Shown one piece after another: positions 15,127 to 26,600 of a stretch of 42,634 bases of DNA. The first letter of the stretch is position 1; the number at the start of each line of letters is the position of its first letter. The notes below the pieces were generated by a model. The model had not been told where the DNA came from and did no database searches. It saw only the letters and a program-made list of their open reading frames with translations. The translations under genes were made by a program, and so were the position numbers. This stretch comes from a virus: the IMG/VR virus record IMGVR_UViG_3300035180_003043, positions 1 to 42,634 of that record, one strand, 5' to 3'.

Positions 15127-17168
15127 TGTCAGATAATAATAATACGCCTAGTTTGCCGAAATCAAGTGAGAGACAGGTTTATACTGTTGATCATGAAGGC
15201 AAAGATTTGCAAAAAGTTGATACCACAGCCGTTGCTAAAGTTGAAGGTGAAGATTATCTTGGCCAAATTTTAAAATCCCTAAAAGATCAGCAAGTAGCAC
15301 AGCGAGTTGCTTTCGAAGTTGATCCAAGTAATGTCCAAGGCGTTTCTTCTTACGGAGCCCTTTATGTACAAAAAACTAAACTTACGCCTGATTGGGTTAT
15401 TAAAGCCTTAACCGGCCCTGGCGGAGATGAATTATTAAATCAAATTCTTCAAGCACGATCAAATGTAATCGCTTCTTTTGGTAGACCGAAATCAGATCGA
15501 TTTTCAGTTGGTTTTGAGTTTTTACCAATTAACAAGTCCACTGAAATTGACAAGGATGCGGATAAAGCTGCAGCAGTAAAAGATCTCATCGAGAAAGCCA
15601 AAGAGATTTTCTGGAACTGTGGATATGCTGGATTAAAAGAAGACCAAACTACCAATCTTTCTCAGTTTTTAAAGATGATTGTTCGCGATGGTTTACGTTT
15701 TGGACGTTGCGCTATCGAAGTGATTCATGCTGTTGACCCAACCTCGGAAAGTGGCGAAAAAGTACATTCTTTCCGTCCAGTAGACTCTGGAACTATTTAT
15801 AGAATTAAACCTAAGTCTGAAACAGACCAGTCTGTCCGTAATTCGGCAATCAAACTGTTACAAGAATTAAAAAACGAAAAAATTGATGTTACAAAATACA
15901 AAAAAGATGAATATAAATGGGTTCAAGTGGTTGATGGTAAACCAATCCAAGCATTTTCTGATAAAGAATTAATTGTTTATAATTTTTATCCAACCACTAA
16001 CGTGGAATACAGCGGATACCCATTAACTCCGATTGATCAAGCTATTAGCGCGATCATGACTCATATTAATATCACTTTGCACAATAAACTCTATTTCCAG
16101 CATGGCCGCGCTACTCGTGGTATGCTAGTTTTCAATTCTGAATCAATGGATGAAATGTCAGCGCAAAAAATCCGTTTACAGTTCAATCAAACTATTAATA
16201 CGGTACACAATAGCTGGCGTATGCCGGTTTTCGTAGTAGGTGAAACTGAGAAAGTTACTTGGCAGCCGATCGATCAAGGCGGCAGAGATATGGAATTCCA
16301 ATATCTCATGGATAATAATAGCCGTATCATTATGGGTGCATTTCAAATGTCTCCAGATGAATTGCCGGGCTATAATCACCTATCTCGTGGTACCAATACT
16401 CAAGCATTAAGCGAAAGTTCGAATGAATGGAAAATGACTGCATCTCGCGATACAGGATTACGTCCATTAATTTACGATATTCAAGATCTATTTAATACCC
16501 ATTTATTTCCAAGATTCTTACCAAATCTTTCTGAATCTCATCAGATGATCTTTTCTGGCTTAGATAAAGAAGATCCAGAAAAAGAATCTACTCGTTTACA
16601 GCAAGATATGAATGTTCATTTAACATACAATGACATCCTTAAAAAAGTTGAAAAAGATATTTTGCCTGCGGCTTTTGGTGCAGATTTTCCTCTTAATCCA
16701 CAATTCCAGCAAGTTGTTGAAAAGTACATGACTTTTGGTGAAATCCAAGAAAACTTTTTTGGTAAAAAAGGTGCAGCCCAAGATCCTAGAAATCAATGGT
16801 ATGCTAATCCAATGTGGATGCAACAGCAACAAATGCTTGTCCAAAATGCACAGATTGCTATGCAAAATCAAATGCAAGCCCAACAAATGGTTGCCCAAGC
16901 CATGAATCCACAGCCACAACAAGATCCTAATGCCCCTCAACAAGAAGGTGACGGTGGGGAACCTACGCAGAAATCTGAAAAAGATTTTTATGGTGAAATA
17001 TTCCAAAAGAATATGCAAAATATTCAAACTAATCATAACACGATCAGTAATATGATTCTAGCTAGACATTCTGCTATTACTAAAAAGCATTCAGATGATT
17101 TCCAAAAGCAATCTAAAAAAGCTGCTGAAAAATTAACAGCCGGACTGATTAAAAAGAAGAAAAAATAA
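15126..17168 (+). CDS. Portal protein
   Basis: A 680-residue protein forming the portal vertex, the ring through which DNA enters and leaves the head. The core is typical of phage portals: LTPDWVIKALTGPGGDELLN, then LQARSNVIASFG, a FLKMIVRDGLRFGRCAIEVI segment, a loop ending YRIKPKSE, and IDQAISAIMTHINITLHNKL (stem helix). GAFQMSPDELPGYNHLSRGT and a dispensable Gln/Pro/Met-rich C-terminal part (about residues 560-625) follow. The end is very basic (KKKKK). It lies in the standard order terminase, portal, MuF, protease. Confidence 0.85.
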   Translation: MSDNNNTPSLPKSSERQVYTVDHEGKDLQKVDTTAVAKVEGEDYLGQILKSLKDQQVAQRVAFEVDPSNVQGVSSYGALYVQKTKLTPDWVIKALTGPGGDELLNQILQARSNVIASFGRPKSDRFSVGFEFLPINKSTEIDKDADKAAAVKDLIEKAKEIFWNCGYAGLKEDQTTNLSQFLKMIVRDGLRFGRCAIEVIHAVDPTSESGEKVHSFRPVDSGTIYRIKPKSETDQSVRNSAIKLLQELKNEKIDVTKYKKDEYKWVQVVDGKPIQAFSDKELIVYNFYPTTNVEYSGYPLTPIDQAISAIMTHINITLHNKLYFQHGRATRGMLVFNSESMDEMSAQKIRLQFNQTINTVHNSWRMPVFVVGETEKVTWQPIDQGGRDMEFQYLMDNNSRIIMGAFQMSPDELPGYNHLSRGTNTQALSESSNEWKMTASRDTGLRPLIYDIQDLFNTHLFPRFLPNLSESHQMIFSGLDKEDPEKESTRLQQDMNVHLTYNDILKKVEKDILPAAFGADFPLNPQFQQVVEKYMTFGEIQENFFGKKGAAQDPRNQWYANPMWMQQQQMLVQNAQIAMQNQMQAQQMVAQAMNPQPQQDPNAPQQEGDGGEPTQKSEKDFYGEIFQKNMQNIQTNHNTISNMILARHSAITKKHSDDFQKQSKKAAEKLTAGLIKKKKK

Positions 17169-17186
17169 TCTTATTCGGAGAATTCA

Positions 17187-18035
17187 ATGAATCTATCTAC
17201 CGATCAAGAAGAACTAATCAAAATAACCTTACAGGCTTTGTTTGAAACTATCAAAGCCAAGTTTCTTGGTAATTTTTACAAAGGACCATCGATTTATTTT
17301 GAATTAGCTACTAAGCAAAATCCACTAGATACCGTTGGTGGTATTTTTGAGTACGCATTGAGAGCAACCACGAAAAATCCCGTTATCGATCATGACCTCA
17401 TTAGTAAGCTTGCGAATACATCAGAAAATTATATCGAAGCCGAAAAACAACGCACAATGGAACGGATTTTAACCGGCGCCGAAACAGTTACAAATCCCGA
17501 CGACCTGAAAGATCTTATTCAAACGTCTATTGATAAATCGAGCAAATATATTGACTTATTAATGGCAACGGAAACTCGCAATGTACAAGCGTGGGGTGAA
17601 ATGTCTGGAATTCAGCAGGTTGGTGCATCTTTGGGCGTAGATGATCCAACTATCGCTCGCTTAGGTGTATGGGATGATAAGATTTGCGATGCTTGCCTGA
17701 AATTATGGCACCAACCGGATAATCAAAAAATACCACGTGTATGGAAAATGTCAGAGCTTCAAAGTGGGTATAATACCGATCAAAAGAATCCCGTGCCAAC
17801 CGTATCAAGTACGCACCCCCGGTGCAGACATATCCTGACAATTGTTCCACCCAGTTTTGGGTATGACGAAAACGGGCGAATTAAGTTTATTCGGTTCGGT
17901 TATGATATCTATGATGATCAAAAGGGTATTCATAAAAATGAACGATCTTTCCGTACAGGTGGTACGACTGACGATGTGGAAGAATTTATTAATCTGCATC
18001 TAGCAGAAAGCTGTTGTAATCATTCAGGAACTTGA
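17187..18035 (+). CDS. MuF/SPP1 gp7-like minor head protein
   Basis: A 282-residue head morphogenesis protein of the MuF type, expected inside the head near the portal. The diagnostic C-terminal half is clear: ATETRNVQAWGEMSGIQQVG, then GVWDDKICDACLKLWHQPDN (a CxxC pair), and THPRCRHILTIV, the HPxCRC-like end with a conserved Pro, Cys and Arg. The N-terminal half is helical. The ribosome site CGGAG precedes the ATG. It lies directly after the portal gene, its usual neighbour. Confidence 0.8.
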   Translation: MNLSTDQEELIKITLQALFETIKAKFLGNFYKGPSIYFELATKQNPLDTVGGIFEYALRATTKNPVIDHDLISKLANTSENYIEAEKQRTMERILTGAETVTNPDDLKDLIQTSIDKSSKYIDLLMATETRNVQAWGEMSGIQQVGASLGVDDPTIARLGVWDDKICDACLKLWHQPDNQKIPRVWKMSELQSGYNTDQKNPVPTVSSTHPRCRHILTIVPPSFGYDENGRIKFIRFGYDIYDDQKGIHKNERSFRTGGTTDDVEEFINLHLAESCCNHSGT

Positions 18036-18091
18036 TTAAGCCTTAAGCCTAATATTTTAGGTAGTCACTGCAGGGTAAGGATTAATTTACA

Positions 18092-20071
18092 ATGAAAATA
18101 TACGGAATAGGCGCCAGTCAAGCCATTGATTCTTCAGGGGAAATCTTAATGATCGACGGTGTCGATCTATCCGATGTTCATGCTGGAAAAGCCTTCTTCA
18201 ATTGGGAGCACAGTAACGATGGCGCCGATACCTGCGTCGGAAGCCTGACTTTTGCCAAAAAAATCTATTCTGAAAAAGACTGTGAAAATCCAAAACAATT
18301 AGAATGCTGGAATGAAACCCTTTTACCAATGATTTACATTGAAGGGGTTCTCTTTGATAAAGAAGGACATGTTGGGGCAATTTGCTTGGCCGCTATGTTT
18401 CGTTCATTTGTAGCCAGAAATCAAAAAATTGAAATCGGTTCTTCCATTGAAGGTTCTACCATGGAACGTGGAAAAGGCGAAGAGCACCATGTTCTTAAAA
18501 GAACTGTAGCCCGCCGTTGGGCAATTACCCTCAGACCGTGTAACAAGCAATGTTTCCTTAAGGTATTGGCAGACGATACTGCTGATGTAATGAAATCGGA
18601 AATCGACTGGGATTCTATCAGTCATGATCGTGCCCCAAAACATGGATTCATCGAAATCGACGACCCAATCGAAGATATTTACCACACTATTAATGAATTA
18701 AATAAAACCCTAACAGCTGGATCGTCTAATGTTGCACCAAGTCAAATGGTTGGCGGATCTGCACTTACCCGTGAAAATCTAGTACCTAAAATGCAAAACG
18801 TTGGGATGCAAACTAGACTGAAAGCATCATTCAAGCGTTGGAATAAAAAGAAACCACTTAAGGAGCACCTTAAATCTGAGCTTGAAGATGTATCAGAGGA
18901 GTATATAGATAACTTCGCTAAACTCGCTGATGAACTCCATATTAAGAAATCTGAAGAATCAATGCATACTTGGCAACAAGTTTGGAATAATATGAAAGAT
19001 TTCCATACTGGTTCAGTTAATGAAAAAGATGCACCCCATATGCACAAAGATGCGCAAAAATATGAGCATTATAAACTTAGAAAAATCCCACTATCAAGTT
19101 TACATCATGGATCTGATACGCCCGATAAACCATTAGATCGCGAAGATGAAGCGCATGCACATCATTACGCTAAATTAGATACCCAAGCGCCACCAATCAC
19201 TCTGCACCCAAAAGAAACTGGTTACCATATCGTAGATGGTCGTCATCGTGCTAGAGCTGCATACCTGAGAGGCGACAAAGATATTCTAGCTTACGTTGGT
19301 ACTCCTATTCAAGCATTCACTAAATCTGAATCCCCTATTCGTATAGACCAGTCAATTGGTAATGATCGCGCAAATGCAGACCAGAAAGCTTTAATTGCAG
19401 GTATAGTTGTGCCAGCCAATGGCGGACAAAATATTCAAGTCATGAATGATTACGGCCAATCATCCCATATCAAGCCTTCTGCCCTGACCGAATCAGGTGG
19501 AGAAACCGCTAAAAATGCTTCTGCATATTATGCTGCAGCAAAAGATTTTTTCGACTTGGGCGAGCATGTTCCAGTATCAGCCTATTTTGCACACCAGACG
19601 GCACCACAAGAAGGGGCACCATTATTTCTAGCCACCGAGCATGTATCTGGTAAGCCATCGCTCATGGGTTCATTGTTTGAGGATTCTATCGGTAAAGATA
19701 AAAATCTTATGCATAAAATTGCATTAATGGATACTATTTTGGGAAATTCACACAGAAACCATGGTAATATTATATTGGGAGATACACCAAAGCTGATTGA
19801 CAACGAACACGCTTTCGAATATAAACAAAAACCAGCGTTTCACATCAATCAATCCGGTGCCGACATTATTTCCGAAGATGTTCGTAATTGGTTAACTAGT
19901 AAGGATGCCAAGAAATTGGCTGGCTTGCTTGCATCACATAGAATCGGTATAGACCGTATTAAGAAAGCTATTTTTGCATTGAAGACTGCACAAAAAATGA
20001 ATCATCATCCGATAGGTACCATTTTAGAGAACGTCCACTTTGTGGAACCTTCTCCAGAGGTAGCACAGTAA
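18092..20071 (+). CDS. Prohead protease fused to ParB-like and kinase-like domains
   Basis: A 659-residue multidomain protein. Residues 1-170 resemble the prohead proteases of large phages: FFNWEHSNDG (likely catalytic His40), IGSSIEGSTM (likely Ser117 or Ser118) and the basic ARRWAITLRPCNK end. Residues 202-237 form a linker also found at the start of the capsid protein. Residues about 325-405 look ParB-like (KIPLSSL, then HIVDGRHRARAAYLRG). Residues about 420-620 look like an atypical kinase (HipA/phosphatidylinositol-kinase style): SSHIKPS with a candidate ATP-binding Lys461, then MDTILGNSHRNHGNIIL and PKLIDNEHAFEY with a likely metal Asp570. In the loop, His554 stands where most of these kinases have Asp, so activity is uncertain. 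AAGGA precedes the ATG. Confidence 0.75.
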   Translation: MKIYGIGASQAIDSSGEILMIDGVDLSDVHAGKAFFNWEHSNDGADTCVGSLTFAKKIYSEKDCENPKQLECWNETLLPMIYIEGVLFDKEGHVGAICLAAMFRSFVARNQKIEIGSSIEGSTMERGKGEEHHVLKRTVARRWAITLRPCNKQCFLKVLADDTADVMKSEIDWDSISHDRAPKHGFIEIDDPIEDIYHTINELNKTLTAGSSNVAPSQMVGGSALTRENLVPKMQNVGMQTRLKASFKRWNKKKPLKEHLKSELEDVSEEYIDNFAKLADELHIKKSEESMHTWQQVWNNMKDFHTGSVNEKDAPHMHKDAQKYEHYKLRKIPLSSLHHGSDTPDKPLDREDEAHAHHYAKLDTQAPPITLHPKETGYHIVDGRHRARAAYLRGDKDILAYVGTPIQAFTKSESPIRIDQSIGNDRANADQKALIAGIVVPANGGQNIQVMNDYGQSSHIKPSALTESGGETAKNASAYYAAAKDFFDLGEHVPVSAYFAHQTAPQEGAPLFLATEHVSGKPSLMGSLFEDSIGKDKNLMHKIALMDTILGNSHRNHGNIILGDTPKLIDNEHAFEYKQKPAFHINQSGADIISEDVRNWLTSKDAKKLAGLLASHRIGIDRIKKAIFALKTAQKMNHHPIGTILENVHFVEPSPEVAQ

Positions 20072-20688
20072 TGAAAGTTTTAAGAGTTACTTCTGATTAT
20101 GTTGACGTACCACTATTAGAAGTACGTACTGATGGTAATAAAATTGAAATTATCGTTGATAATAGTAATGGCAAGATCAGCAAGGAATTGGATGACACCC
20201 TAGCTTCTTTACATGATTATGTTAAACATTCATCCCATTTAAAACTAACTGAACCAGATGAGCCAGCCGCACATTTACTTCGTTACGTTTTAGAGAATGG
20301 TGATGTTGCAGAAGTTACGACCGATGGTGCTACGTGTGTATTGAATAATAAACTTTTATCACGCCAAGAAAAAGCAGCCTTTTTTGATGCTTTATCATCT
20401 GGTCAAATTAAAGTTGCTCGCAAGGCTGATATTCAAACTCCAATTCCCGTGCCTGCTGGAACGAAAAGACAACCGCAACCAAATGAGCCTAAAAAGGTTA
20501 AATTGGATATGCATATATTAGAGCAATACAATGATCAGCAGCGTGAAAAAAAGAAGAAGCAAGAAGATCAAGCTCTAAGAGGTGAGGCTGATTTTGGTGA
20601 TGCGACGTTTGAAATACCGTCTACTGATATACCATTTGCTCAAAGTATTGCTCAAGTCATAGCGAAGGACAAGTATGCCAACAAATAA
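20071..20688 (+). CDS. Hypothetical protein between two multidomain genes
   Basis: A 205-residue protein not recognised. The first 125 residues are alpha/beta (DYVDVPLLEVRTDGNKIEII start); then comes a Pro-rich and very basic linker (about 138-160), a KKKKQ coil and an acidic tail. It overlaps the upstream gene by one base (TAATG) and the next gene by 14, so the three are made together. It could be a chaperone or adaptor for the giant protein that follows. Confidence 0.65.
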   Translation: MKVLRVTSDYVDVPLLEVRTDGNKIEIIVDNSNGKISKELDDTLASLHDYVKHSSHLKLTEPDEPAAHLLRYVLENGDVAEVTTDGATCVLNNKLLSRQEKAAFFDALSSGQIKVARKADIQTPIPVPAGTKRQPQPNEPKKVKLDMHILEQYNDQQREKKKKQEDQALRGEADFGDATFEIPSTDIPFAQSIAQVIAKDKYANK

Positions 20689-23600
20689 TGATAACGTGCC
20701 TGATATTGACATACGTCAAGCTACTCCGCCAGCGATGGAACAGCCCCAAGCGATCAATGAAGAATTATCTCCAGAAACTGATGCGGAACCTACTTGGCAG
20801 CCGCATGGAGATCATTGGCGTAACTTATCAGACCAAGATGCTACTCCAGAATATTTAGATAGCGTAGCTCAACAGCATATTGCTAACCCTGATTTTATTG
20901 ATAAGTACGACTCCGAAAAGCTAGCCGAACATCCAAATATCACGCCGGAGACCTTAAATAACTTATATAATCATTATTCACAAGATCCTGATAAACATAA
21001 ATATTTAGAGCAGCTGGCTGCTATTCATGGTAATCCAAATGCCCCAGCCGCTATACATAACACGACTTTAGATAACTGGCTAGCGCAACCTAATTCTGAT
21101 ACCGCATCTAATGCTTCTAATCCGATATTAAACGCTGCATTAAACCATCCCAACGTCCCGCAAGAAAAAGTTCATCAAGTACTGGATCGAGTAATTAGTG
21201 ACCCTAAGAATAATAACCATCTTGATGCATCAAGAGCTGATCCAGCTTGGTTGCAAAATAAATATAACGAAGCTAAACAAGCACATGATGATAATTTTCA
21301 TGAGCTTTCCGTTTCCGGTCGATTACGCGACTCTCAGAAAAAGATTAGCCATTATGGCAATGAATTGATCGATCACCCAAATCATACGCCAGAATCATTA
21401 AGCGCACTCCATAATCAGATCACTACTCAAGGCAATGGCAGCGCTGCTGAACGATTACTGGAAAAACAGCCAAACTTATCGCATAATCAAGTCGAAGATC
21501 TATATAATAAATTTAAACCAGAAGAAGGCAGCTGGTCTAATATTACCTCTAGAGCTTTTGGTCATAATAATATTGACCCAGCTTTTTTGGCGCACAAGGC
21601 GCTGACCGGTAACGATCAAGAAAAGGAAGAGGCTCTTCAGTCTGAAAAACTTCCGCATGAAACGCAAAAGAAGATTACGGAAGATGCCATTGCTAGTGGT
21701 GATAGCAACACTCTAGCACAGCTATTAGAAAATAAATCCTTACCTTCCGAGTTAGTACATCAAATCTATAATAATAGTGCTAATGAAGGTGACTATGCTC
21801 GCCGTAAGGCTTTTAATCATGGTAACTTTCCAGAGCATGAAGTGGAAAATGCGTGGAATTCATCAGATAAAAGTCGTGAAACTACAAAACAGTTTTTGCA
21901 ACGCGATGTGTTGCCAAAATCCGTTTTAGCTGATATCATTACTAAAGGTAAGCCCGTTGATGCAGCTAAAGCGGTTGGCCATAAAAGTACCGATAAAGAT
22001 ATTTTAGATATTGCCGCCAAACGTAAATCTAAAGATGTTAAAGCTGCTATTGCTAGGCATCCTTTAGCTGCCGAATCCAATGTTCAGGATTATATTAAAT
22101 CTGGCCATGTTCCTGCTGATCAATATTGGGCAAAATTTGACAGCAAATTACCACCCGAAGATCAAGCAAAAATGCATCAGCATTACTTTGATAAATTAAT
22201 GACCGCTGCACCAAATAAAAAAACGGACGGGCTTGCCGGAAAATCCGCTATCAATTTGTACAATTCGCCTCATCTCACTGCTGAGCAAAAAAATAAAATT
22301 ACGGAAAAAGCATTGCACGAGAGCGATTCATATAATTATGGTTATGATGATCGCAGAGCATTTCTGAAAGTTATAGGTCAGGCAGCCAATGATGGCAATG
22401 AAGAGGCCATTAAAAAAACATTTTCCGGTCGTGGTAGTATTGAGGCGTTACAATTAGAAAAAGCGCATAACCCAAAAGTGATCAGCACTGCACTAGATAT
22501 AGCCATGGGTAGGGCAGAGGATGACCGATATAGTGATAATGACAGATCTGGAATCGCTTCTAAAATAATTGCAAATCCAAACTTAAGTGACGATCACGTG
22601 CATTCGTTACTATCTAACGAAGACTTAGATCTGACTGTCGCAGTGGCGGATGGCGCAATTTCCAAGCATTTAGAAACGAAGACTCCAGAGCAGCAACAAC
22701 AGTTCTTGAATAATTTAGCTCAATCAGGAGATCATGGTAAAGCATTAGTGATTGCTAATCCATCCACACCGATTGAGATGAAAAATCAGCATATTAATTC
22801 TCTCGATAGCGATCATATTGCTGCTTTAGCGTATACCATGGGTACTAGATTTGGCGAAATGGCCAAAGGTTTACCAGAAGATACTAAATTAAAGCTGTAT
22901 TCCATGCCAACCAGTAGTCGGACACCGATGTTTGATCGGATGAAAGAGGCTTTTTCACCGGAACAAACTCCGTTAAGCACTTTACTTTCCAGCGTACCGT
23001 CAACTGATATGCGTCACATACTTAAGTATAGTATTTCCGATAAATATAAATTCACGGCAGATGCAGTTCCAGTAGTATTACAAAAAAGTCCAGAAGCTTT
23101 TGATACATATTTCGATAGAATGGTATCCCAGCATCCACATTATAGTGTCCGTCGAGATCATCCAGCTCATAATCATATGAAAGATACCATTAATTCTATA
23201 CTACCCCACTTAAATGAGGATAATGGTGTTCATGCCATCATTGGTATGATGACGTCTGAAGCTACTAGACATAGTTCAGAAAGCGCCAAAGGTGCCTTTA
23301 ACTTTTTACTAGATCCAGCCCAAAGCCCATTTTTAGACCCAGCAGCTAGGGAAGAATTAATCCCAATGGCTTTGAAGCGTGATCTTTTCGATGACGAGAC
23401 CAAGAAACAAATTTTTAGTGATCCAGCTTATCAAGCCACGTTAATTGCTAATGCTAGTACGCCACCAGCAGTGAAAGCTAATTTAATTCAAAGTAATCTA
23501 GCATCTGGGCAAGCTTCCGATGCAATCTGGAATGCTATTAAAACTGAACCGAGAGTATTTGGAAGTCTTGATCGTGATAGCGATGAGCAGATGTTTAAAA

Positions 23601-26600
23601 GTATCATTAATGAGGGTGCTCGTCGTGCAGATCATGATACGGTTGCCAATACTTTTAAAGAGTTTTTAGATTCCAAATCTGCTAGTTCAATGGCTATTAC
23701 ATCAGCAATGCAAAACATCCAACGCAATCCAGCCATGGGTGAGCAAGAAAAGAATAAGTTAATTTTAGATTCCTATAATCAAATGTCGAAAAGCAGAACA
23801 AACGCTACTTTTTTCAGGGATCGCGTAGCTCCGGCATTAGACGAAACAGTTGCGAATGCTATGATGGCAACAAATGACATGAGGTCATTGTTTAATATCG
23901 CAGCCGATAAAAATTCATCCGATATTTTCAAGGATACCATCAACAAGATCGCTGTTAATGCTGACTCTTTGAATGACGATCAGCTTGGAAGCATGCTTGA
24001 TCAGATGCAGGATAATGCATCGCACTTAGCTAACTTAACTCCGAAAAATTTCATTAATGTTGTCAATGCTTCACTGCGTAAAGATGATGTGACGGCAATC
24101 GCGGGTACTAATGCGTTATCATCTGGAATTAAATACTCCAAAGGGCGTAATTTACAGACGTTAAGTAAAGCTGGACTCCAACGATTAGATGTGTTGTCGC
24201 AACAATTAGTTGTGCCACCAGCTGCCGACGATATAAACGGCCAAGAAATTTACAAGAATAAACAAACAGTTCACTCTGGACTTGCTCAGACGATCATGCA
24301 AACATCGACCGATCTTGATACGCAAGTGAAGGCTGGATTACAGATTCCTGATGATTACGAAGGTCGTGTAATTAGACTTAATAGTGATTTCTTGAATTCT
24401 GGTGATTTTTTAACCAAATTTTCTGGTAAAAAATGGGCTGGATTAGCAGCTGCCTCTTATTTTAATCAATTTGATCGGACGAATCAATCTGCTGCGGCAG
24501 ATTTTCTCGTCAAAAACTATTTGCCGTTTAAAGAAGACTCTGGCGAACACGTCGGAATGATTTTATCATCATTTAGTGGAAGCGCACAGAATATAGACCC
24601 AGAATTCGTACATAAATTATTTGATTCCCAGAATTTTGATCAGCAACTTAATGCAATGAATAGAATGATCAATCATGGTCAAAAATACGGCTTTCAAAAC
24701 CTGCCGATAGAGCATATCATCGATAAGTTTCATTCTAATGTAGAACAATTAGTGAATGGGATAGATGCAACTACTGGAGCTAAATACGATGCGACCCATC
24801 CAGAATACCATAATAAGATAGCATCAGCAATCAAGGCGTTAATACCTGCTAGCGTGTACGGCGGATATAATAATGAGCAATCCGCAGAAAAAAGACAAGA
24901 AGCAATTGCTAAGTCATCAGCCCTTGCTAATAAAGTCCTGAGTAATCCAAACACTCCGATAGATGTAAAACAGTCAATAGCAAATTCGGCGCATGCTATC
25001 TTTGACATGCATGACGGTATATCAAAAATACCGGAAGAATCATTGAACGACCTGATTGCAAATATTGTTGATCATACGACTGTAACAACAAACTTGTCGG
25101 ATATGATTCGGACTCCAAAAGTAAGCGCATCTAATACTGAAAAAATCCTAACGAAATCTCCAGAACAAGCACGTTTCATGACAGATAACCCGCAAATGAC
25201 GCCGGAAAGAATGTCATTAATTGGTAAACACGTGTTACCTAATTTATCTGAATTTGGACATCACCATATATCTGAAATGTCGAATGAAATTCTCACACAT
25301 GCGCAAACTGCGGGTACAATTGATCTTGCTATACCTTTAGTGGGTGACATGATTTCCCAGTCAGGTGCTGGCGGGAATAATTTAAAATACGTGATCAAGG
25401 ATCTATCCCCTCTGAGTGATGATCATACCCAAACTCTGATTCGTAAGTACGGATTTGATGCCGAGCAAATGTTGATGGCTGGTCACGGTGGTCAAAAAAC
25501 CTATGATGATTATGTAATTTCAGGTTCCACTCCAAGTAATGTACATGCATTTATTCAACATCCATTGTTTGATGATCGTGGCGTTGATCTGGTGATGAAT
25601 AACGGCAGGAATGTAACTGATAATATCGCTCGGATCGTAAAAGCAGGAACCAAGGTATCAGAAGCGAAGTTTAATCAATTAACTAAAGAGCATTCAGATG
25701 TGTTCGAAAAGAATCCTAACCTATTAACTTCGTCACCGTATGTAACGTATGAGAAATTAAATGAGCTGCATAAGAAAATTGCACCAACTTTTGATAAATT
25801 TATCCGACCGGGTGAGGCGTTCCCACCAACTTATACTAATATTAAATACGGTTCAAAAGTATTCCGTGAAAATTATCCACAAGAATTGCCACGCGGAATG
25901 ACTACCTTATCTAATGGTGATATTTTAAAGTCACATTCAGCAAGGCCAGAAGCCGACAGGCTCCAGAAAGCAATGCAAGTTATTCCACCGGAAGGAATAG
26001 CTTGGGCTCAATTTAAAAAACTACATAAACAAATGGAAAACTGGCCAGAGGTTAAGGCATTATTTATGTCTAAGAATAATAAGCCGGTTATGCCGGAAGA
26101 TGTAGCAAATGAAATCGCCAAAAAACCGGAACAGCAATTTCATATCAGCTATTCCACATGGGATGGTGGCCAAAGACATTCGCAGGCTAATAACTTAGTT
26201 GTTCAAGTAAATACAGGAGAATTTTTCGATAAAGAGCTAGGTCAAGACCAAAAGTTATGGCAATTCTATCAAATGATTCAACAATCTGCTAATGGTGCTG
26301 CCGGTGGACATGCAGGCAGTCATCCAGTAACTCCTCATACGATTGGATGGGTTCGCATTGATGTTTCAAGTCCAGAAAGTTTTATCGTAGAGGAATTCCA
26401 ATCTGATTTCAATCAAAAATTGAAAAAGAAGGTTCGTGATTCATTAGGAAGCCGAGATTCTTTCGAATATGGCGGAGAAAGGTATACCGCAAAAGAAGCT
26501 GAGCAGTACGTGGATAAGATATCAGAATTGTTTAAGCATTTTAATCCCATCTCTTATGATATCGTAGAGAAACTGGCAAGACAGCAAGGCATCAAACAGA

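Noticed and set aside
18092-20071. HipA toxin of a toxin-antitoxin pair
   Set aside because: Only the kinase loop style is shared; there is no HipB-like gene, and the domain is fused to a protease in the head operon.
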